From assembly GCA_030690705.1 (NCBI GenBank), contig JAUYGE010000243.1, positions 1-11,929 of the forward strand: a stretch of 11,929 nt of DNA, written 5' to 3'. The notes under the pieces are model-generated. The model had not been told where the DNA came from. It was given only the letters and a program-made list of their open reading frames with translations, and made no database searches. This stretch comes from Dehalococcoidia bacterium (GTDB lineage: Bacteria > Chloroflexota > Dehalococcoidia > JAENJB01). The first letter of the stretch is position 1. Each line of letters starts with the position of its first letter. Position numbers and translations under genes: made by a program. Below, in pieces: positions 1-7,578 of this stretch.

Positions 1-11
1 AGGGCGGCACC

Positions 12-1898
12 ATGGGCATGGCGGTGATACGGGAAGCAAACACGCTCGGTGTTCTGCGACTGGTGGCTATCGTTATCATCGGCGCCTTTCTCGTCTCTCC
101 AAGGGCCACCATCGCCTTCTTCGGCGCCGTTGCGCTGGTCCTCAGGGTCGTCATTCGTGGAGTATGGTCTCTGGCCCGCGGCCTGTGGTGGCTCGTCACG
201 CAGGCGGCACAGATAGCAAGACGGCTCTTCGCGGCAAGGAGGACACCGGCACCGGTCCAGCCCCAAGAAGCAGAGGGCGAAACGTCCCGACAAGTCGGGA
301 CGCCCCCACCGGCGAAACCGGAGCCCAGGCCCACAGATATACCCCCCGTTCAGACAACACGAACGGCGCCGCGCCCCGACCTGGAACGTACCACCAGGGA
401 GGTATGGAAGAAGTACACTGAGGCCCAGCCCCGAGGCGATGTCGCTGGCTGGCAACTCCCCTCGCTGGACATCCTCGACCAGATACCGGAGACGCAGGTG
501 GGCGAGTCCGAAAACGTGCGCCGGGCGCGGATAATCGAGGAAGCGCTGGCCAGCTACGGGGTGGAGGGTAAGATAGTCCAGATCAATGCCGGCCCCACCG
601 TCACCCAGTTCGGGGTGGAGCCCGGGTGGGACCGCAAGTACAAGGAGGTGAAAGAGAGAGACCGAGATGGCAATGTGCGCATCAAGCAGGAAGAGATATC
701 CCGCACCAGAGTCAAGGTGGAGCGCATCACCACCCTTTCCAACGACCTCGCCCTGGCTCTGGCGGCGCCGAGCATCAGGATCGAGGCGCCGGTCCCCGGC
801 AAGTCCATAGTCGGCATCGAAGTCCCCAATACCACCTTCGGCGTGGTGAGCCTGAGAGGAGTCATCGAGTCCACACCTTTCCAGAAGCTCAAGGCCCGCT
901 CGAGCCTGGCGCTGGGCTTGGGCAAGGGCGCCGGCGGCGAGGCGGTCGCCGCGGACCTGACCCGCATGCCGCACCTCCTCATCGCCGGAGCGACCAATAG
1001 CGGCAAGACAGTATGCTTGAACGCCGTCATCTCGTGCCTGCTCCTCTACAACACGCCCGACGACCTCCGCTTCATCATGATTGACCCCAAGCGGGTAGAG
1101 CTGGTCAACTATAACGCCATACCGCATCTGGTCACGCCGGTGATCGTGGATAGCGACCGCGCGGTAAAAGCCCTGCGCTGGCTCCTCCAGGAGATGGACG
1201 GCCGCTACCAGAAGTTCGCCGCCGCCGGGGCGCGCAACATCGATGGATACAACAAGAGCCAGCCTCCCGACAAGAAGATACCCTTCCTGGTCCTGGTAAT
1301 AGACGAGCTGGCCGATTTGATAATGGTCTCCTTCGAAGAGGTGGAGCGCAACCTCTGCCGCCTCGCCCAGATGGCGCGGGCCACGGGAATCCACCTGGTG
1401 GTGGCCACGCAGCGCCCATCAGTGGACGTCGTCACCGGGCTCATCAAAGCCAACTTCCCCACCCGCATCAGCTTCGCCGTAAGCTCCCAGGTGGATTCCC
1501 GGACCATCCTGGACTCCGTGGGAGCGGAGAAGTTGCTTGGGAAAGGGGATATGCTCTACATGCCCACCGATGCCTCCAAGCCGAAACGTCTCCAGGGCTG
1601 CTTCGTCTCCGACCCAGAGATAGAGCGCCTGGTCTACTTCTGGGGCAGCCAGCAGAAGGCCGGGGCGCCGGCAGCCAACCTGGAGGAGGCGATGAGCGCA
1701 GCCGTCGCCAAAGGGGCAGCGGATGAGGACCCGATGATGGAAGAGGTGAGGAGCCTGGCCCGCGAGCACAAGCACCTTTCTACCTCCTTCGTCCAACGCC
1801 GCCTGCGCGTCGGCTATCCCCGGGCCGCCCGTCTCATGGAGCTCCTGGAAGCCGAAAGAGGAGCGGGGCAGCAGGGAAACAAGACTGACAAAACCTGA
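12..1898 (+). CDS. ftsK: FtsK/SpoIIIE family DNA translocase
   Basis: Membrane-anchored ATPase that pumps double-stranded DNA during chromosome segregation and division. As read, 628 residues: two hydrophobic segments (about 14-30 and 33-48), a Pro/Arg/Glu-rich linker (75-130), the alpha domain (165-290), the RecA-like motor with Walker A GATNSGKT (326-333), Walker B ending in DELAD (431-435) and VATQRPS (464-470), and a C-terminal winged-helix gamma domain (about 575-617) of the kind that reads polarity sequences. The alpha domain has a charged insertion at about 206-232, between GPTVTQF and KVERIT. FtsK/SpoIIIE usually has four membrane spans and is longer. The frame is open to the left edge, so the true start may lie upstream. 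ATG at 12 follows only a weak AGGGCGG, and ATG at 18 is also possible. It is convergent with the next gene, and no clear terminator was seen in 1899-2012. The motor assignment is very secure; the start is not. Confidence 0.95.
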   Translation: MGMAVIREANTLGVLRLVAIVIIGAFLVSPRATIAFFGAVALVLRVVIRGVWSLARGLWWLVTQAAQIARRLFAARRTPAPVQPQEAEGETSRQVGTPPPAKPEPRPTDIPPVQTTRTAPRPDLERTTREVWKKYTEAQPRGDVAGWQLPSLDILDQIPETQVGESENVRRARIIEEALASYGVEGKIVQINAGPTVTQFGVEPGWDRKYKEVKERDRDGNVRIKQEEISRTRVKVERITTLSNDLALALAAPSIRIEAPVPGKSIVGIEVPNTTFGVVSLRGVIESTPFQKLKARSSLALGLGKGAGGEAVAADLTRMPHLLIAGATNSGKTVCLNAVISCLLLYNTPDDLRFIMIDPKRVELVNYNAIPHLVTPVIVDSDRAVKALRWLLQEMDGRYQKFAAAGARNIDGYNKSQPPDKKIPFLVLVIDELADLIMVSFEEVERNLCRLAQMARATGIHLVVATQRPSVDVVTGLIKANFPTRISFAVSSQVDSRTILDSVGAEKLLGKGDMLYMPTDASKPKRLQGCFVSDPEIERLVYFWGSQQKAGAPAANLEEAMSAAVAKGAADEDPMMEEVRSLAREHKHLSTSFVQRRLRVGYPRAARLMELLEAERGAGQQGNKTDKT

Positions 1899-2012
1899 GG
1901 GAATCCGCCCCCTCCCCCACCAGAAGTGGACTAGCAGAGCCAGGGCGATTACCACGCCGGGAGAAACCCATCTTTATGGCCATCACCCCAAACCCTTAAA
2001 AGGCAAACCAGG

Positions 2013-2861
2013 CTAGTTCAAAACGATCTGAGCTTCCTGCCTGACCACGCCGAGTTTCCTCAGGGTGATGCGGATCCTCTTGTTGCACATGCCTGCCCCC
2101 AACATCGCCCCCAATGACTTTAGATGACCGGGGAAAGCTGCTAATGCCGCCGGCTCTTCTTCCTCTTTTTCCACATCAGGCAGTCTTTGCAGCTCCTCCA
2201 GTATACTCTCCGACGAGCTGTCGCTGAGCTTTAACGTGATGACCGTACCCTGTTCCCATGAGCCAACTATCTGAGCAATGCTGGCATGACTATTCTTGAG
2301 TTTCTCCTCCAGCTGGCAAATGAATCTCAGTAGCTGGGCATCATCAGCAGACGGGAGAACAACCAGCGCAATCTCTTTCGAGCCATCGTTTGAGCCATGG
2401 TGCTCCTTCGGAAGCCCTCCCTCCGGCTTTTCAGCGCCTTTCCTCTCATAATTGATGCGAGATTTTGAGGCAATGTTCTTACTAATTACCACCTCGCCTT
2501 GATGAACCCACCGAATGGCCTGGGTAAGTTCCTCGCGCTTGATATCCTTAAGGAGATAACCTCCCGCCCCGGCCTCGATAGCCTGAGCCACGTATTCGTC
2601 ATACAAAGTCAACATGATAACTTTGCAGGAGGGATATTTCTGCTTCAGCTGCCGGGTGAGCTCGATCCCGTTCACGGTGGGCATCTTGATGTCCATCAGT
2701 ACCATGTTGGGGGAAAACATTTCAACGTGTGATAAAGCTTCCTCATCACTGGCGCCATGCCCTACAAGCTCCATATCTTCTTCTTGTCCCAGCATGTGCC
2801 ACAACCCATCACGCACAACCTGATGGTCATCCACTATGAGAATCCGAATGTCTTTCACCAT
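2013..2861 (-). CDS. Response regulator with atypical C-terminal domain, no intact HTH
   Basis: 282 residues. Residues 1-125 form a CheY-like receiver: acidic pair D11/D12, phospho-acceptor D57 in LMDIKMP, T85 and K105. It closely matches the receiver of the regulator at 3042-3671. The rest differs. After a polar linker (130-162), residues 163-236 read as strand-helix-strand-strand-helix-strand (IALVVLP; helix 172-189; IAQIVGS; GTVITLKL; helix 217-228; VEKEEEE), the order of a ferredoxin/ACT-like fold. The tail (245-282) contains MCNKRI followed by LRKLGVVRQEA. This faintly recalls the two ends of a LuxR HTH with the recognition helix missing, but it may be an unrelated strand-helix tail. No LuxR, OmpR or Fis DNA-binding domain is evident. 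The ATG is preceded by a good GAGGTGAAGG. It is the last gene downstream of the kinase and first regulator, 180 bases beyond the latter. The receiver is certain; the output function is unknown. Confidence 0.88.
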   Translation of the reverse strand: MVKDIRILIVDDHQVVRDGLWHMLGQEEDMELVGHGASDEEALSHVEMFSPNMVLMDIKMPTVNGIELTRQLKQKYPSCKVIMLTLYDEYVAQAIEAGAGGYLLKDIKREELTQAIRWVHQGEVVISKNIASKSRINYERKGAEKPEGGLPKEHHGSNDGSKEIALVVLPSADDAQLLRFICQLEEKLKNSHASIAQIVGSWEQGTVITLKLSDSSSESILEELQRLPDVEKEEEEPAALAAFPGHLKSLGAMLGAGMCNKRIRITLRKLGVVRQEAQIVLN

Positions 2862-2953
2862 CTTACCTTCACCTCAATAATCTGCAGTGTAAGAAGATAA
2901 ACGTTTACATATTGTAGCTCCTCATACTTAGCTTCGGAAGGCCCGAACGGATA

Positions 2954-2981
2954 ATTCTATGCGCAAAAAGGGGTCAGTCCA
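2954..2981 (-). promoter_or_regulatory. Possible internal promoter for the second response regulator
   Basis: In the 180-base gap between the two regulators the minus strand has TGGACT (2976-2981), a 16-base spacer and TAGAAT (2954-2959). These match the sigma70 consensus at four and five of six positions. A weaker alternative is TACAAT at 2911-2916 with TTCCGA at 2934-2939. The gap is longer than expected inside a tight operon, so independent expression of the downstream regulator is plausible. The call rests only on motif match. Confidence 0.3.
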
Positions 2982-3041
2982 GCGGACGAGACGGTGAACA
3001 AGGCGGAAGAATCAGCGATTGAAGTGCGAGGCGTCAGCGTA

Positions 3042-3671
3042 TCAAATCAGTTTTCTTCTGTAAGCTTCTGATACCGCCTCGGAGCGGTTATGGGCCCCGA
3101 GCTTTTCAAGGATGAGACGCACGCTTCTCTTAATCGAGGCCTCACTCAGGAAAAGCTGGCTTGCCATCTCTCCGGTGGTTGCACCATTGGCAATAAGGCG
3201 GAGGATGGCCAGTTCTCGCTCCGAGAGAATCTCTCGCTTTTCAATGTCCGCCGAAGCGGCCAGAGCAGCCAGCCGGCCCGGACTGAGAGACAGGTTAAGA
3301 GGCGAGCGCCCCTGGTGTACTGCCCGGATAGCTTTTGCCAGCTCCTCACGCTTGATATCCTTAAGGAGATAGCCTTCCGCCCCGGCCTCAATAGCCTCAG
3401 TCAAGTACTCGTCATAGAGGGTCAACATGATGACCTTGCAGGACGGATGTGCTTGCTTCAGCTGCCGGGTAAGTTCAATCCCATCCGTTCCGGGCATCTT
3501 AATGTCCATGAGAACGACCTCGGGGACCAGCAGCGCCACCTGGTTGAGGGCCTCCCTGGTATCGGCCACCTCGCCCACTATCTGAAAATCTGCTTCAAGT
3601 TCCAGCATGCGCCGCAGTCCTTCACGCACTACCTGATGGTCATCAACCAGAAGTATCCGGATAGTGTCCAT
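3042..3671 (-). CDS. NarL/FixJ (LuxR-type) response regulator
   Basis: DNA-binding transcription factor switched by phosphorylation. Its 209 residues have the standard family length and architecture. Receiver at 1-122: acidic pair D10/D11, phospho-acceptor D56 in LMDIKMP, T84 and K104. LuxR/GerE helix-turn-helix at about 147-209: LSERELAILRLIANG opening, scaffold and recognition helices about 166-185, and the typical EKLGAHNRSEAV ending at 200. The HisKA_3 kinase directly upstream is the expected partner. The kinase stop codon (3672-3674) touches this ATG with no base between, so translation is probably coupled. A purine-rich AGGTAAGAGAGAGA inside the end of the kinase gene can serve as ribosome binding site. 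It is paralogous to the regulator at 2013-2861, mainly over the receiver. Target genes are not visible; autoregulation of the kinase promoter is a reasonable guess. Confidence 0.95.
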   Translation of the reverse strand: MDTIRILLVDDHQVVREGLRRMLELEADFQIVGEVADTREALNQVALLVPEVVLMDIKMPGTDGIELTRQLKQAHPSCKVIMLTLYDEYLTEAIEAGAEGYLLKDIKREELAKAIRAVHQGRSPLNLSLSPGRLAALAASADIEKREILSERELAILRLIANGATTGEMASQLFLSEASIKRSVRLILEKLGAHNRSEAVSEAYRRKLI

Positions 3672-5741
3672 TTATCTCTCTCTTACCTCATACCGAACGG
3701 GGAAACTCAGCGTTATGACAGTTCCCGCCCCTTTGCTTGTCCTAATCCTGATATTCCCACCCAGGGTCTCGGCCCTCTGCTTCATGCCCAGCAGTCCCAT
3801 ATGCCCTACAGAGATGGCACTACCCAGCGTTCGTGAAAGGTCAAAACCCTTGCCGTTGTCATGAATTTCCACCACAAACTCATCCTCGTTAAACTGAAGG
3901 CGGAGACTCACCTTGGTGGCACCGGCGTGCTTCCGAACATTGGTAAGAGCTTCCTGGACGGCGCGGTAGACAGCTATCTCCAGGTTTGGCGGGAGCCGGG
4001 CCGGCTTGCCATCTTCGCTGAATTCACACTCCAGGCCCTCCGCCTTCAAATCTCCAAGGCTTTGCTGCAAGGCATGGGAAAGCCCCAGTTCATCCAGAGC
4101 AGGGGGGCGGAGGCCAATCACTACCCGGCGCAGCTCCTTCAGGCTCTTATCAATGGTGCTTTCCATAGCCGAAAGCTCATCCCGGACTTTAGCGTTGCCG
4201 TTTCCCGAGATAAGCTGACTACATGTCTGAACACGATAAGAGGCCGCCACCAACCATTGGGCAACACTATCGTGGAGATCGACCGAAATCCTCTTGCGCT
4301 CCTCTTCCTGGGTCTGGACTGCTTGAGACAGGAGCTGCTGCACTTGAAGCTGCTGGCTCCTGAGGCTCTCAAGCATACTGGCGTTTTCTACGCTCACCGC
4401 TGCTTCATTAGCCATAGTCATGAGCAGGTCTACCTCATCATCAGAGTATGGTGAGTCAGACTGTTTCTTGCCCAGCGCCAGGATGCCGATCAGCTTGCGC
4501 CTGCTCCTTATGGGGCAAAGCAACTCTACTCCCAGGGCGCTAAAAGCAGTCCTCTCTGACTCCCACAGGCTCTTAAATTGCGGAATGACATCCATGAACT
4601 CCCGCCTGAGAGGCTTACCTTCACCGGCAAGCCAGGTAACTACGGGACTGTCGCCGGACAGACTCAGTCCAGGAGGCGATTCTTCCTCTGCAGCTTGATG
4701 GGTGAACCGCGTGCTGAAATCGCTACTCCCGCTATCAGGGAACAGCAAGGCGGCTCTGCTGACATGCAGAGCCGCTACTATCGGCTCCAGTATGCTTTGG
4801 GCCAGTTGGTCGAGGTCGAGGACGTTGCTTACCCTGTGCGAGAAGTTAAGCAGTATCTGCCGGTAATCATAGGTCTCACCAAAGAAGAGCCGGTCTATCC
4901 ATTTCTGGATGAAATGCCTCAGGGGATTCAGCAGCGAAACAACCAGTAAAGCAAACCCGGCGGCAAGGGCCAGTCTGCCATAGGGCCAGCCCTGAAGGAA
5001 AACCTGCAGGGTGAAGAGCAAGAGTAGATATATGGCAGTGAGCAGAAGGGTCAGGCTTGAGTAAACCAGCCCCTTCTGCAAAACGAGCTTGATATCAAGA
5101 AGATGATACCTCCTGATGGCGTAGGCAATAATTAACGCATTAGCAAGGTTGCCGATATGGTCCAGGGGAAACCCGGCTAAGGCAGGCACAAGGTTGGAGT
5201 AAGTGAAAAGCACCAGTATGCTCCAGCCTGCCATGAGGTACATCGTACGGTTGCGGTCTGTCGGGTCGCTGGAGCCACGATTCTTCTTTATGAGTAGAGC
5301 TATGATAGCAACGATAAAAGTGAGGCTGATGGCGCCGATAAAGTAGAGGGAAATCCCCAGATCGTGGTACAGTACTCCTTCAACAACATAGGAGCTTTGG
5401 ACTATGTAGCCGCTGAAAGAAAGAGCGGCCAGAGCCACGAGAAAGACGTAGCCGAGAAGTACCCCACTCCCGGCAGGTCTGCCGGTGTAAGCCCGGATAA
5501 AGTGGTAGTAGGTAATCAGGTTCCACACCAGGGCTACCACCACGAGCTCATTCCAGAACAGCACCTGCTCCGGGAAAATATTGAGGTGGAGCATGAAGGA
5601 GGTAAAGCTCCAGAGGCCGGCAATTTCAAGATAAAGAGCGAATACCCTGCCGGTCCTTCGTTCCCGGGACTGCAGTGTCAGTACGAATAAGCCAATGTAA
5701 GTTAGAAAGGAGACCAGCGGGACCAGAGCCCATACAGTCAA
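3672..5741 (-). CDS. Membrane histidine kinase, 7TM-type sensor + GAF + HisKA_3
   Basis: Sensor kinase of the NarX/DegS-like class that phosphorylates LuxR-type regulators. In 689 residues it has about nine hydrophobic spans between 4 and 272. The first seven or so resemble the His_kinase N-terminal 7TM region, and the last two flank residues 226-272. A GAF-like domain follows (about 290-455), then a short coiled coil (456-480). The HisKA_3 dimerisation/phosphotransfer helix has H490 in SVDLHDSVAQ. The HATPase domain has an N box at about 592-608 (N601), G1 DNGKGF (628-633) and G2 GHMGLLGM (646-653). No extracytoplasmic ligand domain is seen, so the signal is probably sensed in the membrane bundle or by GAF. 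The start is TTG at 5741, with AGGGA eight bases upstream. The nearby ATG (5749) is out of frame and stops after three codons. First gene of an operon with the two regulators below it. Confidence 0.95.
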   Translation of the reverse strand: MTVWALVPLVSFLTYIGLFVLTLQSRERRTGRVFALYLEIAGLWSFTSFMLHLNIFPEQVLFWNELVVVALVWNLITYYHFIRAYTGRPAGSGVLLGYVFLVALAALSFSGYIVQSSYVVEGVLYHDLGISLYFIGAISLTFIVAIIALLIKKNRGSSDPTDRNRTMYLMAGWSILVLFTYSNLVPALAGFPLDHIGNLANALIIAYAIRRYHLLDIKLVLQKGLVYSSLTLLLTAIYLLLLFTLQVFLQGWPYGRLALAAGFALLVVSLLNPLRHFIQKWIDRLFFGETYDYRQILLNFSHRVSNVLDLDQLAQSILEPIVAALHVSRAALLFPDSGSSDFSTRFTHQAAEEESPPGLSLSGDSPVVTWLAGEGKPLRREFMDVIPQFKSLWESERTAFSALGVELLCPIRSRRKLIGILALGKKQSDSPYSDDEVDLLMTMANEAAVSVENASMLESLRSQQLQVQQLLSQAVQTQEEERKRISVDLHDSVAQWLVAASYRVQTCSQLISGNGNAKVRDELSAMESTIDKSLKELRRVVIGLRPPALDELGLSHALQQSLGDLKAEGLECEFSEDGKPARLPPNLEIAVYRAVQEALTNVRKHAGATKVSLRLQFNEDEFVVEIHDNGKGFDLSRTLGSAISVGHMGLLGMKQRAETLGGNIRIRTSKGAGTVITLSFPVRYEVRER

Positions 5742-5774
5742 TGTGGCATTCCCTGCAAATTATTATGTATAGTC

Positions 5775-5788
5775 AGCCAATTATGGCT
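5775..5788. promoter_or_regulatory. Candidate operator, inverted repeat over the -10 box
   Basis: A palindrome, AGCCA-ATTA-TGGCT on the plus strand, has two perfect 5-base arms and covers the whole -10 hexamer of the kinase promoter. A factor bound here would block RNA polymerase, so repression or autoregulation is possible. Five-base arms can arise by chance; its position is the main argument. Confidence 0.35.
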
Positions 5789-5808
5789 TACGGCTGGGGC
5801 CTTGTCAA
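5780..5808 (-). promoter_or_regulatory. Sigma70-type promoter of the kinase operon
   Basis: On the minus strand a perfect TTGACA (-35, 5803-5808) is followed by a 17-base spacer and CATAAT (-10, 5780-5785, five of six). Transcription should begin about 5773, leaving a leader of some 30 bases before the TTG start at 5741. A near-perfect match with ideal spacing directly before the first gene makes this one of the firmer regulatory calls in the window. Confidence 0.75.
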
Positions 5809-5842
5809 TGAGGATAGGGGAGAGACTCACGCAGTTCTGCAC

Positions 5843-5882
5843 AACGAAAACAGGTAGCAGTCCTGATGGCTGCTACCTGTTT
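5843..5882 (-). terminator. Rho-independent terminator of the GH3 operon
   Basis: Arms 5848-5860 and 5870-5882 are perfectly complementary (13 bp, including ACAGGTAGCAG/CTGCTACCTGT) around a 9-base loop. Read on the minus strand, the stem is followed at once by TTTTCGTTGT, a usable U-rich tail. On the plus strand no comparable T run follows, so it acts for minus-strand transcripts. It lies about 45 bases past the GH3 stop and just upstream of the kinase promoter, separating the two units. Confidence 0.85.
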
Positions 5883-5926
5883 CAGGGGCTAATGCAGGGG
5901 ACGGCCGCCTGGACTCTGAAGTTTGT

Positions 5927-7558
5927 TTACACCAGCACTTTTTGCTGTTCTTCGGCAGCCACTTTGCCGGCGGTATTGACCAGGAAGTCTACGGCGTCAT
6001 CCGAAGGGTTGAGATGAGGCGGCTTTAGCTGAGTGAAGTCTGCTCCGGACCTTTGCTGTTTTAGCTTGTAAAGTCGAAAGGCATCCTCGGTCAGCAGTGT
6101 GGTCTCCAGTGGTCTCAGGCCGGTAAAGGATTCCAACTCAGCATAGGGCGTATCCATTCTCTTGAGCTCCTCATGAACTGAGGCGGCTACCTGCTCGGCA
6201 GTGACATGGCCGTTTCCCTTGAGTTCAATATACAGGTGCAGTACCGGTTTGCTCTTGACCTCTTTGCGTACCGTCCAATCTTCGTAAGCCAGTCCAGTAT
6301 TCTCTATGGCCCGCCAGATAATCTTCTCTGATAGCCTGGTAAAACCGGCAATATCAATCTGGTCGTCTACGCGGGTGAGGAACTCCATCTGGGGAATGTC
6401 TATATTGACATGGTCGTTGCGCAAAGAGGTTATTTTAACCAGATGCCCCAGTCTGTATCTCATAAACGGGCCGCCGTGGAAACTGGTAATAACCAGCTCA
6501 TAGTTATTACCTGGCTTAACCTCATCCAGCAGGAGAGTCGGTGGTTGATACATGGGATCTTCCCTGGACTTGATACTCTCCCTTTCGGGAATAAACTCAA
6601 GAAAATTGAGATGGGGGATGAAGGTCATCCCCTGGCGGTCCCAGGTCTGCATGGCAATCATGATAGCTTCGGTGCAGCCATGGAATTCCAGCGGCTCTCT
6701 GCCCCACATTTCCTTGATTTTTTCTTTATAGATGGAACTATCTATTCCGAAGGTGATAAGACCCTTCAGCGGCCATAAATCTTTAGGCAGTAAAGGCCGA
6801 TGGGCCAGCTTACTTCTTATCAATCCCCTTGCCATGCGGGGTATCGCCTTAGGTTTCTTGAGCAAAGCCTTGAAATTCGTGTTATTACTTTTCTGTTTGA
6901 AGCGGTCACCGATGGCTACAGCAACACTGGATAGGGCAAAGCACACATCCAGCCCCTCGGACAGGGCCATCTCAAAGCCCCGCTGCATCCTCTCCTCAAA
7001 AGACATCCCTTCCGCTTCTTCTGGCGGCGGCAAGAAATCGAATAGCTCAGGGGGTAAGAGGCGGGCCATTGTGCCTGTGGCATAGGGTGGGGGCGCCATT
7101 CCGTAGAGGACCTTATCATGCTTCCTGAGTACAATGTCGTTTCTTTGCTTACAGGAAGAGAAAAACAGCAGAGCAAACAATAGCGGCTCAATCTCCCGGA
7201 GTTGTTCGGCCATCACCGGAACCTGGCGGAAAGGATAGTCGCCAGATTTTCCTGAAGTATGCTGCCACAGTGCTGGTTTCCTGGGCAACACATCATCCCT
7301 CTGTGCCAGAAGGTAGGGAGCATAATCATCATAGGTAGTGAGGGGAACCTGGTCCCGGTATTCCTCCACGCTACAGGGATTAGCTCCGTCCATGATAGAA
7401 CGGCCCAGCTTGCACCCTTTCATAAGCTGTAACTGTTCTGCAAGGAGCCGCCGCTGAATTATCATGAAGTCCTCAAGGCTCAGGTCAATGAACCCGCAGC
7501 ACCTCTGCCATACCTCCTCAGTTCTACCTTCTCTAATCAGTTTGACTGTCTCGGTCAT
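5927..7558 (-). CDS. GH3-family acyl-adenylate-forming enzyme
   Basis: 543 residues from the chosen start. It belongs to the GH3 branch of the ANL superfamily, which activates a carboxylate with ATP and commonly joins it to an amine. GH3 is known from plant hormone conjugation; bacterial members are mostly uncharacterised. Visible motifs, counted from the ATG: TSGKSG nucleotide loop (101-106), HGCTEA (293-298, the aromatic-G-x-S/T-E position), RYRLGHL (367-373), DDQIDIAGF (398-406) before the C-terminal domain, and GADFTQLKPP (505-514), equivalent to the conserved GH3 ending. Length is usual for the family. ATG at 7558 is preferred because AGGAG lies just upstream; the frame can extend four codons to a TTG at 7570, but that would swallow the ribosome binding site. 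It follows the methyltransferase gene by 20 bases and is closed by the terminator at 5843-5882. No soluble-protein export signal is seen. Substrates cannot be read from sequence. Confidence 0.85.
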   Translation of the reverse strand: MTETVKLIREGRTEEVWQRCCGFIDLSLEDFMIIQRRLLAEQLQLMKGCKLGRSIMDGANPCSVEEYRDQVPLTTYDDYAPYLLAQRDDVLPRKPALWQHTSGKSGDYPFRQVPVMAEQLREIEPLLFALLFFSSCKQRNDIVLRKHDKVLYGMAPPPYATGTMARLLPPELFDFLPPPEEAEGMSFEERMQRGFEMALSEGLDVCFALSSVAVAIGDRFKQKSNNTNFKALLKKPKAIPRMARGLIRSKLAHRPLLPKDLWPLKGLITFGIDSSIYKEKIKEMWGREPLEFHGCTEAIMIAMQTWDRQGMTFIPHLNFLEFIPERESIKSREDPMYQPPTLLLDEVKPGNNYELVITSFHGGPFMRYRLGHLVKITSLRNDHVNIDIPQMEFLTRVDDQIDIAGFTRLSEKIIWRAIENTGLAYEDWTVRKEVKSKPVLHLYIELKGNGHVTAEQVAASVHEELKRMDTPYAELESFTGLRPLETTLLTEDAFRLYKLKQQRSGADFTQLKPPHLNPSDDAVDFLVNTAGKVAAEEQQKVLV

Positions 7559-7578
7559 TTTGCTCCTCAAGCCAGAAT

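Noticed and set aside
1899..2012. Terminator between convergent ftsK and regulator genes
   Set aside because: C-rich and A-rich runs are present, but no stem with a following T run was found on either strand.
3090..3836. 248-codon plus-strand open frame
   Set aside because: Antisense to the LuxR regulator and kinase end. Low-complexity shadow with no domain pattern.
7559..7570. TTG start for the GH3 gene four codons upstream
   Set aside because: These codons contain the AGGAG that serves the ATG at 7558; no ribosome binding site precedes the TTG.
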